DNA of 64,000 bases from Phymatolithon calcareum (Eukaryota; Rhodophyta; Florideophyceae; Hapalidiales), in the NCBI GenBank assembly GCA_977006965.1, contig OZ345360.1, positions 992,001-1,056,000 of the forward strand, read 5' to 3'. The translations under genes and the position numbers were made by a program. Of this stretch, positions 1 to 9,988 are shown piece by piece. Within the stretch, counting starts at the first letter, position 1. Every line of letters starts with the position of its first letter. The notes beneath the pieces are model-generated. The model was not told the origin of the DNA. It saw nothing but the letters and a program-made list of their open reading frames with translations, and did not search any database.

Positions 1-275
1 AGGACGAGCAGTTCTCGAGATTTCGTGCCGAGTCAGCTGAATAAGAACGAGGACCGATTCCCGAAGCGAGCCGCGGCCGTTGGCTAGTGGTCGCGGAGGC
101 AAGAGGTGACGGTCGGACACTGCGGGCGACCGTGGTCAACTGGAGCGTGAAAAATAAAAGTTTGAAGTTTAAATTTTGATACTGTACTGAAAAGAAAATT
201 TGACCAATAGTTTCACTCCACGCTGCACACGTGCAAGAAGTTCATGCCGAATCAAGAGCTTTTGAGGGGAAGATA

Positions 276-315
276 CATGCGAATTTGACCAACTGCAGTT
301 GGTCAAATTCGCATG
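276..315. repeat. 40-bp perfect palindrome
   Basis: Twenty bases beginning CATGCGAATTTG are followed directly by their exact reverse complement, with no loop and the centre between 295 and 296. The complementarity stops abruptly on both sides. It is a cruciform-capable site, and no gene around it explains it. Confidence 0.9.
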
Positions 316-2647
316 AACTAGAATTTTCAGAAATTTAGAGAACCAGACTTGATGTATATGGAATCCTATGATAACATCAGAAGTCTGAATGCGATATGAT
401 AGCCGGCTTCGAATTCTATAAGCATGCATGCGCATGCATAATATGTGAATGCTTTTAGAAAGGGACGTAGCTGGCTAGAGCGGTGCACTGATTGCAGCCG
501 TGTCGGTAATCCGACAAATACCCCAGAGGGCCCAGAAATGGCGCCAAGAGACGGGACCTCTTTTGCAGCGTGCCACATGCCGCCTTACGCGACTACTCGA
601 TATGCAAGAGTTGAATGCTCTCAGAAGTTTAACTCTCCACCAAACAAACTTGAAAGATCTGCATCGCATTCTGCTGAGCTGTATTATGAAGGACCAATCA
701 GAGCGATTGTCCTTGATCTTCTGACACGCAAAACCAATGTTCAGGGAACGTAATAGGCGCCGCGGATCACAGCATTGCGGGAAAGAGCCGGAGGCAACGA
801 GAGGGGGATAATAGTTCTTCTCCGTCTACGAATCGTTTTCAGAAGCGCGAACTGCAGTATTGAGCTGATGTCCTATTATTAGGGGATTGTCTGCCAAGGG
901 GATGGCGAGCAATTGCTAGCTTGTCTGAAATGAAAATGTCCGAACTTGATTTTTTCGAAGGACATGCTCCCGATATGGCGAGACTTCTGTGTGGCCGAGC
1001 TTCACATCGAGAGCTGCTACAAATATAATATATTATACATTCTTGACTTCCACTTCACATGACGGGTAAACTTTTTACTCGATACGGGGCTTGAAGGGGC
1101 AGACGTGATAGTGAGTGAGCCTCTCTCAGACCGGCTGCATCAAGGAATGTTTAAGATAACTGGATTATGTAGGATGATCTATCTAGTTGTTATTGGTTGG
1201 CTTTACTAGATGTGTATCGGTGAGTTGTCCGATATCTAATTGTCTCTCAGTCCGAGTCAGCAACGAAGAAGCACCGTTTAAGGCATGCTTCCTCGAGCAG
1301 ACAATGGTCAAAAGTAAGAAGATCAGGTTGTCGATGTATTGAGATCGACACTCGGCAAATGCCAGAAGTAATTAAAGCTGCTGCATCTTGTGGAAAGAGC
1401 CCACATCAGATATACATTTGCGTTTGCTCTCCAGATGGAAACTTTGATCTGCAGCCTCTGCGCATTATTGGAGGCTGAATTGGACGTGAGATGTGCACGC
1501 ACCTGAAAAAAACAGACACGCGAGCTGCTCGTGAGAACAAGGTAAGAGAAACCAGAAGGCAGAATCGCAGAAAATATTCATTTCTCGTTCCGCCTAAGGC
1601 TGATGTTTAATCGAGAGCCATTGTGGAGAAAATCAATACTGGGTGAGTACTTTGGTATCACAGCGGCAATTGAGCTGCTTGCGATCCAACGCATTTTATT
1701 ATCATCGCAGATGTGCCGTTCTGTGGAAGATGAGTGCAAACGACTCACATGTGCACTTGTTGGTAGACAACTACGAATCGAGGAGGTCATGATTGACCAT
1801 ACTAAGCTACATTAGAAAATCATTCGAAAAGCGAGCCTTGTTAGACCTAGGTGAGGCATTGGGAGCTTTTTAAATTAATTCTTATATATCCCCGATCAGT
1901 GCGAAGTGGAGCACGAGAAAATATTATCATCTCCAATCTTTCCACAAAGAACCTCAAGACTGTTACTACTTTGCCATGGTTGAGATGCGCTCTCCTCCAA
2001 TTTTTTGTATAACACATTATAGTCGATTGCTCCAATCCAGCATTTTCCAGACGTAAATCTTGATGACGCACCCCGTACACGACTCTGTCCCGTACACGAC
2101 TCTGTCCGATTACTGCGAGTCAAAGTTTGCCGACGCCATATGTCTTTCATCGTTTTCCGCACTGTCCGCGGAGCTCCATCCCGTCAAGTCTTCTCCCAGC
2201 TGCACAGCGTTTCACTTTTGATGCGCAATAGAATTCGTCGATGTTCGCTATTTGTTTAGGTCCTACGCGAGACTTCTTTTCCGTGTTTCGGGCAAGATCT
2301 CCCAGCTTCATGGTAGCCTCTGAAGGGAGGCTGCCCAGTTGCGTTTCACAAGATACAGCCGTTTTCCACAATGTTGGCCAATAAACCTTCATGCGAATCT
2401 TTCACGTGTCTGCACCAAGCGCCAGATTGCGAGGGTTTCGGAAAAAAGATATCTGAGCTGAATAGTTGAACCTACCAGAGTCATTTTCAAGTGCTGCGTC
2501 TGGTGTTTTCCCTGAAGAACTGAAGACGAAGAGTACCGTTTTGAAAGTGCATGACCACGAACCTGGAGAGTTCATTTACACGGATCTTTTCCGTCAGGTA
2601 TCGCCTGCCCAGATCGTTAACATTGGGAAGGTAAAATGTATCCGTGT

Positions 2648-2922
2648 TCTAATTTCACTTCGAGAAATATTCTGAAAATCACTGGGAATCGGATTTTAGG
2701 CATGGAGAAGTTGAGGCCCAGTGCAGGAGCTAACGGGGGTTTGGCTCATCGGTTTCGTCTGTCCGCAGCACTCCGTCATGTGTACATCCTCTAGTTTCAC
2801 TTCGGGAAATGTTTTGAAAATCACTGGGAATCGGATATAGGAATGGAGCAGTTCAGGCCCAGTGCAGGAGCTAACGGAGATCTGGCCCATGGGTGTCGTC
2901 TGTCCATAGCACTTCGTCAGTT
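2648..2922. repeat. tandem duplication, about 142-bp period
   Basis: Two head-to-tail copies begin near 2648 and 2790. They share blocks such as AAAATCACTGGGAATCGGAT and GGCCCAGTGCAGGAGCTAAC with scattered substitutions and small indels. No gene product is recognisable across the unit. Confidence 0.8.
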
Positions 2923-4175
2923 TTCCCGATTGCTCATTCCGAGTCCCGGTTTGATGCCCGTTCTCATGAGCACGACCGTACCCGAAGGAGCAAACGCCTC
3001 CAGTGGATAAGGGGCCCACGAAGCCAACTCCAGCTGTAGTGCGCATGGCAGGGGCGATGTTTGTCTTTGTATTCGTTGTGTGTCTCTTGCAGAGACTTGG
3101 TAGCTGTCAGACCGATCGCCACGTCACAATTCAATGATGGCTACGTGCCCTTCGTTCCTAGGTCCCATGTTTTCCCATGCGCTAATGGGTTCCCCTTGTA
3201 GACATTCCCTGCTTCTCCATAATGCCAAGAAATGCCGATGTCCCTGCATCACAACCATACATCTTGACAGTTCCCCAGAATCTCTGTGCGTAAATATGGG
3301 TAGAACAAACAGACGAACTGAGGGAATGCCTGTATCCTTAGAACGTGGAGTGGACAATCACCTGCGCTGTTTTTTCTGTGCTACGTGCAGTAGTCTCACC
3401 CAGAGTATCCCTGGGCCAGCGTCTAAGGTCCTTGCTAACCTTCCCGTTGTTTCTTGAAAGAAAATACTCGCGAATCGGGAGCGAGTGAGCTTTTGCGCAG
3501 GGGCACAGAGAACGAAGCGAATCCATCAAACCCTCAGCACCAGAATAGACACCAAATAGACATCACCAGAATCGAGCACTCCAGCAGCACTGGTCAAACG
3601 ATGAGGTGTCTGAGGGAGCACTCGATCGGTCCGCTAAGGTGGAATGTGTAGAGCACGTTGGGATATTTTCTTCACAAGGTCGCAAGAATTAGGACCTTAA
3701 ATCATTTGCAGTATTCGACAGAATAAAGCTGACCTATCGTCATGGCAATGCGCAGAGCATTTTGAAATGCTGCACACTCGTGACCTTGAATCTTCATCAG
3801 GCAGCAACTCAATTGTGTGACCTTGCGCAGGTTAGTCTGTCTCCACGTTCGCGTGACTGAACGAGAAGAAGTGAGTTTAAGAGCTCTATGGCGGCAATGT
3901 ATATTGAAAAGTAGTGGGAAGAGATCCAAAAGAAGTTTGATGTGGGAAGCTTAACGAAGTAAAAGATCTCTGTTGTTCTAAAAAGGAGGAAGATTCTACA
4001 CACCGTCTGAGACCAATCTAACTCGAACTAGAATCGCAATGTATCAAAATGAAAAGAATGTCAACAGATCCATTTTAACGAGTTAATGTACACCATGCCC
4101 GACAGTTAAGTAATAACAATACAAGAATTTCCGGAAGTCGGTGCTTGGCAAATTCTGCCAGCAGACGGATTTTAA

Positions 4176-4241
4176 AAAAATATGTTTTTCTTTCATGCAC
4201 TTTTTTAAAGTGCATGGTGCATGAAAGAAAAACCTATTTTA
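4176..4241. repeat. foldback inverted repeat
   Basis: A perfect 17-bp arm at 4184-4200 (GTTTTTCTTTCATGCAC) pairs with 4217-4233. AT-rich sequence extends the arms outward with a mismatch, and a smaller palindrome built on GTGCAT sits inside the loop. It resembles a small foldback or MITE relic. An open frame spanning 4145-4540 runs through it and is probably not a gene. Confidence 0.75.
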
Positions 4242-4867
4242 TCATGGCATGGAGGGCTGACAGAGCCGCTTTTAAAATTGTCATTTTGCGTAAAATATAC
4301 TTTATAGAATGCAATGGAATACATGATCAAAGAGCGCACGTCGAGGCTATCTTTTCAATTCATGTCCTTGCGTTAATTTTTCGCAAAATAGAAGACATTG
4401 TCAAAATAAAATCTCGTCAACGTTCGCGAAAAAGGGGTCTCGCTCGAGTGTTGAGTGTCAATATTGGATTGAAAACGATGAGCAGTAGTGGAAGTTTCAT
4501 TCACGTTCTCTCAAAGACCCTAATAGAGGCAACAGAGTAGCAGAGATGTCTTGAAATATGTGTTGTTATTCTGAAGATTGAACCTGCGTAACTGAACCGC
4601 ACGGAGACTGATTGCGGAGATAAAGAACTGTTTCACGAAAAGTGCAATCAAAACCCTCTTGACAGGCAGCAGGCTCAGAACGGCTTACTATTGGTACTCG
4701 TTTCTTCGCATATGCTAATTGCACGTTGTGCAGGAAGGGCCTTCGAGGGCGACGTGCTTCCCATGCAGGCCGAGTGCAGCCCATGTTCGCCCCTCTGTTG
4801 ACGGTTACGCTGAAGAGTACAATGCCACAGAAAGTCAGAAATAGTGTACAATCAAGACGCCATGCTT

Positions 4868-5855
4868 AAAGCGCGCGTTTGGTGACAGTATACTGTCCGG
4901 TACAGTATGTACTCTTGAGGTGGCGGCGCTGGATCAACCATTTAATGATTCAGGAGACACCGCACGTTCCTGATATCACGCAGGTCTCCACTGTATCAAT
5001 GCAGTGGAGAGCTGCACTGTATAGTTCCATCCATAAAACAAAAGAGAAAGAATAAAAATTTAAGTCATTTCATCACATCGCTGTTCTTCCCCGCGACTGT
5101 ACGCCTAGTGTCTATTGTACCGAATTGCCTCAATTGAGGCAAGCGGTTACATACAAAGCGTAGGAGCTCCGATTTTGGTTTCTCTCGTGACTGTACGCTG
5201 CGCAGCTCGGATCGCGATACTTAGGATGCTCATAGTAGGTGATCTGTTGGGCCGTAAGGGAATCGTGTCTCTCGCGTATATATGCGCTGTTTTTTCGCTT
5301 CGCTAGAAGTATATAAGATAAGAGTAAATGAAGGTGGCTCCGGTGGCTGTGCCTTATGCCTACTGAGTCATGGGCCCATTTTTGTCTACCTCAACCAGTA
5401 GACTCGGTTTGTACCTGAAGCTTGCGACCGGGGAATACGTATTAATAAAGCGCACATTTGGCGACTGTGCGGTATGACCTTTTCAGGTGGCGGTGATCAA
5501 ATGGTTCAGGAAACACTGCACGTTCCTGATATAGAGGAGACAAGTATAGTTCCATCCATAAGACAAAGAGAAAGATCGAAAATTTAAGACATTTCATCAC
5601 GCAAGCACGCAGGTCTCACATACTGCAATGATGATGGGCGGTGATGGTGTCTCACCCTCTGTTTACTTGGCTGTTCTTGTCCAGACTGTACGCCTCGGAT
5701 TTCGGTTTCTCTCGTGACTGTACGCCCGCAACTCGGATCGCGATCCTCACGATGCCCATAGTAAGTGATCTGCCGGGCCTTAAGGGAATCGTGTCTCTCG
5801 TGTATCTATGCGCTGTTTTTTCGCTTCGCTAGAAGTATATAAGGTGGCTGTGTGC
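4868..5855. repeat. two diverged direct repeat units upstream of Fanzor
   Basis: Unit A (about 4868-5315) and unit B (about 5447-5850) share, in order, AAAGCG..TTTGG, CACGTTCCTGATAT, TATAGTTCCATCCATAA, TTTAAG.CATTTCATCAC, TCTCTCGTGACTGTACGC and a closing block ending near AGAAGTATATAAG. Unit A carries an extra roughly 61-bp insertion absent from B (see 5105-5166). Part of the unit recurs inverted at 6360-6440. Read on the minus strand of A and B, and the plus strand of that third copy, the block encodes a similar peptide, so it may derive from a duplicated coding exon. Confidence 0.75.
5105..5166. mobile_element. short insertion carrying a terminal-inverted-repeat end
   Basis: Relative to the sister unit near 5690, this stretch is an insertion of about 61 bp. 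It begins CTAGTGTCTATTG and carries the palindrome GCCTCAATTGAGGC. The start and the palindrome match the ends of the 1970-bp transposon at 30611-32580. No matching inverted end was seen nearby, so it is a solo end or an extremely reduced element. Confidence 0.6.
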
Positions 5856-6359
5856 AGCTTAGAGCTGTTGTGACATCAAATACCACTCGTATCTGTTAAA
5901 GTCTACTGTAGCCGTAAGGATGGGGAGTTGTTCTAGGACAACTCCGAAACCTGCATAAAGAAAGAAAGAAACAATGTAATCTGCCGATTCCACTTTTCTC
6001 GGTTCACCGCTCCTACGCCTGTGCGCAAGCTGCATTACCACACGCCTGAACGACAGTCAAAACAGAGCCTATTAACATTTGGGGCTTTTGAGCTGACTGC
6101 TTTTTTTCAGCAGATACATAAATTTTTCGTCCCGAACCAAGTGCAATGACATTGCACAGTACAGCACTGCGGAACAGTTTTACAAAAGAGAGAACGCCAA
6201 GAACTACTGTAGTATAGGGAACGTTGAGAACGGTGGACGCAGCGCACAATAAGGACCATGAAGTACTAACACGATCCATGGAAACGATCGCGCGACTCTA
6301 CTATCGTAGTGGTTTCGCAATTATATTTCTGTTCATTTGCTTGCAGACGAAAGCGTGGC

Positions 6360-6440
6360 CGTATGGTCCAACAGATCATGTACTACGAGCACCATGAGTA
6401 TGGCGATCCAAGTTGTGCGGCGTACAGTCCCGAGAGGAAA
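6360..6440 (+). repeat. third, inverted copy of the upstream repeat block
   Basis: Its reverse complement matches 5180-5250 and 5707-5775. In this orientation it encodes a peptide with YYEHHEYGDPSC. The minus strands of the other copies encode YYEHPKYRDPSC and YYGHREDRDPSC. A pyrimidine-rich stretch ending TTGCTTGCAG at about 6348 looks like a 3' splice site just before it, so it may be an exon of an unrecognised gene. Function unknown. Confidence 0.55.
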
Positions 6441-6805
6441 AAGCGACCGGACAGCGACATAATAGTGGGCGCGACAATAAGGGATTTGATTGCGGTCCAC
6501 GTCGTACAACAAATTTATTCTCAGAAGTGTCATGTGTCCACAATCGTATGCGCTTTTGATACGTCTTCCGCCACTTTTAATCGTGCAGATGAGATGGAAT
6601 CGTGAACCGAAACTGTCCGCTGACGTACAGTTGCGGCTGTACCGATACGTTTCATACCCGCAACCATGGGCTCAGCGAGGATGAGACCTTCAAACTGCAC
6701 CGTGGGGAAATTACAACCACATACCGCGAAGACTTCGAACCGCTTTCTCCAGGCGCACACCGTCGGGCGACACCGTTACTGTCCGCGACGCCGAGTCCGT
6801 GAATC

Positions 6806-9709
6806 ATGCAGGATGACGATGATGACGACGATTTCGTTTCCGGACAGTGGAGCGGTGTGCGCCGTGCAGCTTCGAAGGAAAACCGCAAGAGGAGCAACAC
6901 CGCAGTCCATGATCTGGCACCCGCACCTAGCAGCAAGAAACGAAAGAAGCAGGGCGACGAAAGCCAGGGTGATTATCACCCTACAGACCCTGAAGACTCT
7001 GTCAAGGTCAAATTTCGGACTTCTAAACAACTCAAGAAATTCGCCAAAGCAAGACGAAGAAGTAATCGTCCTGCCATTATTCGAGGCAGGACGATTACTA
7101 CGTCTGTCGATGCGACGATCCGCAGGGATCTGGGGGAAACAGCAGGTGATGCTGTACTACATCGGATCAGTAATGATGCCCGTGCTCTAGGGATTCTGCG
7201 ACGGCTTTGTTTGGCGTATTTAAACTGCCTTGCAGACGATAATCCGAGGAATCCCAACATCTTTTCCGACAAGTTTCTCGCCCAACTTTTCACCAGGTTC
7301 TCAGGTTCGGATTTCCACCCAAAAACGGAGATAATCACAGACCCACACCTCACCCAGTACCTCGTCGATCATCCGTTGCCGGAAGATGTACAAGATGTTG
7401 TCAAAGACTTTCCAGGCCGGGCACGATACGCTATGTGCCAGGAACTCAAGGTCTCAATTCATCAAATGGTGTCTGGGAATTTCTGGTCCCGTGCAACGGA
7501 ACACCTGACTTGTAGACTCGAAATTGCACTTTGGGATGACATTGTTCCCCTCCACTCTTCTCATCGCACCGTGCTTCTCAAGAACCTCGAGTCCATGGCC
7601 AAAGTTCTGTTCTACGCTTGCTCGCATGATTCGGAATTTCATGGCGAGTCAAGCATTGAAGAATTTTGTGACAGAGAGCGAGGGCGCGTCGGGAACAAGT
7701 ACACCTTGTCAAACTGGAAAGACGGTGTCATGACCGTTTTCGAACAGTACCGAGAACAGTTTGCTCCTCTCCGGCAGCCGCTAACGCCTGATGAGCTGGA
7801 GAAGGCTCCGAAGAGGGTGCAGAATCCTGAGAAAGGAACGGAACTTTTCTGGTACCGAGTGAGAAGTAATTTGAACAAGGTCCTTGTTATTCTCAGTGAA
7901 ATGCGCCAAACAGACGCACCCATACGAGAGTTAAAAGCCGCCTTGCGCGTGCACGTCAATGATTTTCAACCAGCGATCAAGCTTTCGAAATCCAAGGAGG
8001 GCTTCAGAAGACAACAGCATCTGCTACGTCACCTTCAAAAACCCCTTTGGCTGATTTCAAATGCAAAAATGACGCGGCAGGATGCCCTGAAGCTCATTTC
8101 CGATGTTAAGCAAGCTCGAAAAGCGGAATGGGATCGAATGGTGCACCCGGGTGTTGAGACCGTTCCAGATTCTTTCAATCTCTTACCAGAGTTCAAACTT
8201 CAACCAGCATTTGTCACGTACGATGAACGCGGTTTCCGTGAACTGGTCAAGCGCTGCAACCAAGATATCCACCATGAAGCTCCCATAACCAACCCGTCAA
8301 AGAGGAGTATATATTATGCGGCCGTGTTTGACTTTCACACTCGACAACGCATTGCTCGACCAAGTGGCTGCCATCCCGTGCATGATGCGAATATTCCAGA
8401 TTCCCGGCGGAAAAAGCGAAAGATTCTACGTCTACCGAACAAAATGCAGACCGGCGTTCACTTGTGCACCAAAGACAAGTGGGTTGGCGACATTACTTTA
8501 ACATCCGAGCAGTACGACGCTAAGATACAAGACCCAGACACCCCTATTCCCTATCTCGTCAATAGTATCAAGACGGATGGCCTGCAAGTCAAAGTTCTGC
8601 TTACAACGGCTGTGGATGAGTTTGAGGAGGCTGGAATGAGGAACAGAGCAATTGCTCCCGGTGTTCAACAGCTTGTCCATCAAGGCTATACCAAGATCAA
8701 CGGGCTGTTCGATGCGACGAAGATTCCTCGCGACACGGCAGGCGTGTTCAAAGAGTCTGTTCCAATTCCTGAGAACAAGAGCCTCCCCAATTTCGAAATA
8801 ATTGGATTGGACCCGGGGCAGGTTGAAATATTTGCAACTGCGCGCGCGGATGTCACTCTTCCTGCCGGAACCAGCCAAGGTGCACGAGAAGGTGGCAAAC
8901 TCCGCGTCAAGGATTGCGACTCTTTTACGGCAGTCCGATACCGACACGAAAGCCTAGCGTTGCATGCGGAAAAGTATGAAGAGAAACGAAGAACTCAGTC
9001 GCAAGAGTATACCGAGGCGCTGCTGGAGTTTGATCGAGTATCTCTCAAGCACCCCGGAGGGAGTGCCGCATATGCCAATGTCGTGTACGACACCCTATCT
9101 GTAATGGTGCGCGAACTTTGTTCCATACAGAGGAGATCCGAGCGATTTTCTCGCTTTAGAGCGAGACAGCGAGTAATGCATCGTATGGCATCGACGGCGG
9201 TCTTCGGCAAGAAACCTGTGCATGAACAAGACTTATCGCGTATGCATTATCAAGATGTCAAGCCAAAGATTGAGGCGGAGAAGAACGAGATGAAGAGGAG
9301 AAGGAAGAAGCGCAAGCACAATTGGAAAACGCACAAGGAGAAACAAAGGGTAGTGTACTTCGGACAAGCAACATTTGGTCACGGAAGAAGCGGTCCTTGT
9401 CCGCGCAAGGCGCTGCTGCGGTCCATTGGCCTGATTGCTCCCGTCGTTCTAATGGATGAGTACAATACGTCAAAATGTTGTTGCAGTTGTGGAGAAAAGC
9501 TACAGCAGATTGGTTCACGTGCGTTTCGCTGCCCGAGAAGCCGACGAGGCGGGGTTAATAACAACGAGACGGGCGAGAGCTACTGCTCGGTGAGCTGCGT
9601 TGACCGCGATGTGAATGGAGCCGCCAATATTGCCGTTTGTGGAGCTAAGCAACTGTTCGGGCTACCCCGTCCGCTCTACCTCCAACGGAAACGAGCAGCT
9701 TCAGATTAG
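6806..9709 (+). CDS. Fanzor (TnpB-like) RNA-guided nuclease family protein
   Basis: An intact 967-codon frame with an ATG at 6806. The N-terminus is acidic (seven Asp in a row), followed by basic clusters such as KKRKKQ that could be nuclear localisation signals. The C-terminal third has the TnpB/Fanzor RuvC layout: a RuvC-I Asp in GLDPGQ (D669), a glycine-rich YFGQATFG segment near 853 where TnpB would carry the RuvC-II Glu, then MDEYNTSK with E885, a zinc-ribbon (C891/C895, C909, C927/C931), and a RuvC-III DRDVNGAANIA with D933 and D935. Loss of the canonical RuvC-II Glu with an alternative downstream Glu is reported for Fanzors, which fits E885. Fanzors are guided by an RNA overlapping or following the ORF 3' end. 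The gene sits in a repeat-rich island and a truncated relative lies at 57949-58086. Activity is inferred only from intact motifs. Confidence 0.9.
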   Translation: MQDDDDDDDFVSGQWSGVRRAASKENRKRSNTAVHDLAPAPSSKKRKKQGDESQGDYHPTDPEDSVKVKFRTSKQLKKFAKARRRSNRPAIIRGRTITTSVDATIRRDLGETAGDAVLHRISNDARALGILRRLCLAYLNCLADDNPRNPNIFSDKFLAQLFTRFSGSDFHPKTEIITDPHLTQYLVDHPLPEDVQDVVKDFPGRARYAMCQELKVSIHQMVSGNFWSRATEHLTCRLEIALWDDIVPLHSSHRTVLLKNLESMAKVLFYACSHDSEFHGESSIEEFCDRERGRVGNKYTLSNWKDGVMTVFEQYREQFAPLRQPLTPDELEKAPKRVQNPEKGTELFWYRVRSNLNKVLVILSEMRQTDAPIRELKAALRVHVNDFQPAIKLSKSKEGFRRQQHLLRHLQKPLWLISNAKMTRQDALKLISDVKQARKAEWDRMVHPGVETVPDSFNLLPEFKLQPAFVTYDERGFRELVKRCNQDIHHEAPITNPSKRSIYYAAVFDFHTRQRIARPSGCHPVHDANIPDSRRKKRKILRLPNKMQTGVHLCTKDKWVGDITLTSEQYDAKIQDPDTPIPYLVNSIKTDGLQVKVLLTTAVDEFEEAGMRNRAIAPGVQQLVHQGYTKINGLFDATKIPRDTAGVFKESVPIPENKSLPNFEIIGLDPGQVEIFATARADVTLPAGTSQGAREGGKLRVKDCDSFTAVRYRHESLALHAEKYEEKRRTQSQEYTEALLEFDRVSLKHPGGSAAYANVVYDTLSVMVRELCSIQRRSERFSRFRARQRVMHRMASTAVFGKKPVHEQDLSRMHYQDVKPKIEAEKNEMKRRRKKRKHNWKTHKEKQRVVYFGQATFGHGRSGPCPRKALLRSIGLIAPVVLMDEYNTSKCCCSCGEKLQQIGSRAFRCPRSRRGGVNNNETGESYCSVSCVDRDVNGAANIAVCGAKQLFGLPRPLYLQRKRAASD
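7061..7099. repeat. 15-bp hairpin inside the Fanzor coding region
   Basis: AGTAATCGTCCTGCC at 7061-7075 is followed, after a 9-base loop, by its exact reverse complement at 7085-7099. It encodes a basic, serine- and threonine-containing stretch of the N-terminal region. It may be an RNA structure, or a small foldback insertion that stayed in frame. Confidence 0.85.
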
Positions 9710-9735
9710 TTTTACCATCATTCGATTACAATTTT

Positions 9736-9755
9736 CTTTTATTTGACAATAAAAG
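9736..9755 (+). ncRNA. 3' terminal hairpin of the Fanzor element (candidate guide-RNA or end structure)
   Basis: Twenty-seven bases after the Fanzor stop codon, CTTTTATT and AATAAAAG form a perfect 8-bp stem with a TGAC loop. The remnant at 58062-58080 has the same structure with one stem pair changed from T-A to G-C, so pairing is kept. Similarity between the two loci ends at about AAAAGCAT, just past the stem, so this probably marks the element's right end. The stem also contains AATAAA, so a polyadenylation signal is an alternative or additional role. Calling it part of a guide RNA is inference. Confidence 0.5.
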
Positions 9756-9988
9756 CATCTGCACTCTATCGACCAAGAGCAGCGCCCACGCCTCGCCCAT
9801 TCATGACGTCAATGCATCGCCAACAGGGTTTAGTCCACTGTAAGCAATTAGGTACAGGTATGATTTAAGAGTGCTTACAGAAGACAAGATTACACGTTGT
9901 AATAACCATAGTCATGGGACATCCACTATCGGTGCTGTGACTACTCCGTCAAATTGGTCTAGACTCGGATACCAGCTTTCTAATCGAA

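Larger units (their letters stand above)
1..4867. other. gene-poor repeat-bearing region
   Basis: I recognise no intact gene here. Short open frames exist on both strands, but none shows a known domain and most start with non-ATG codons. The region holds a 40-bp perfect palindrome, a tandem duplication and a long foldback, each listed separately. It looks like degraded accessory or mobile-element sequence leading up to the Fanzor locus. Confidence 0.5.

Noticed and set aside
2466-2675. Peptide containing EPGEFIYTDLF resembling a copia-type integrase segment
   Set aside because: The match is only a few residues, with no flanking retrotransposon domains or long terminal repeats.
4145-4540. 131-codon open frame
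   Set aside because: It runs through a foldback repeat, and no domain is recognised.
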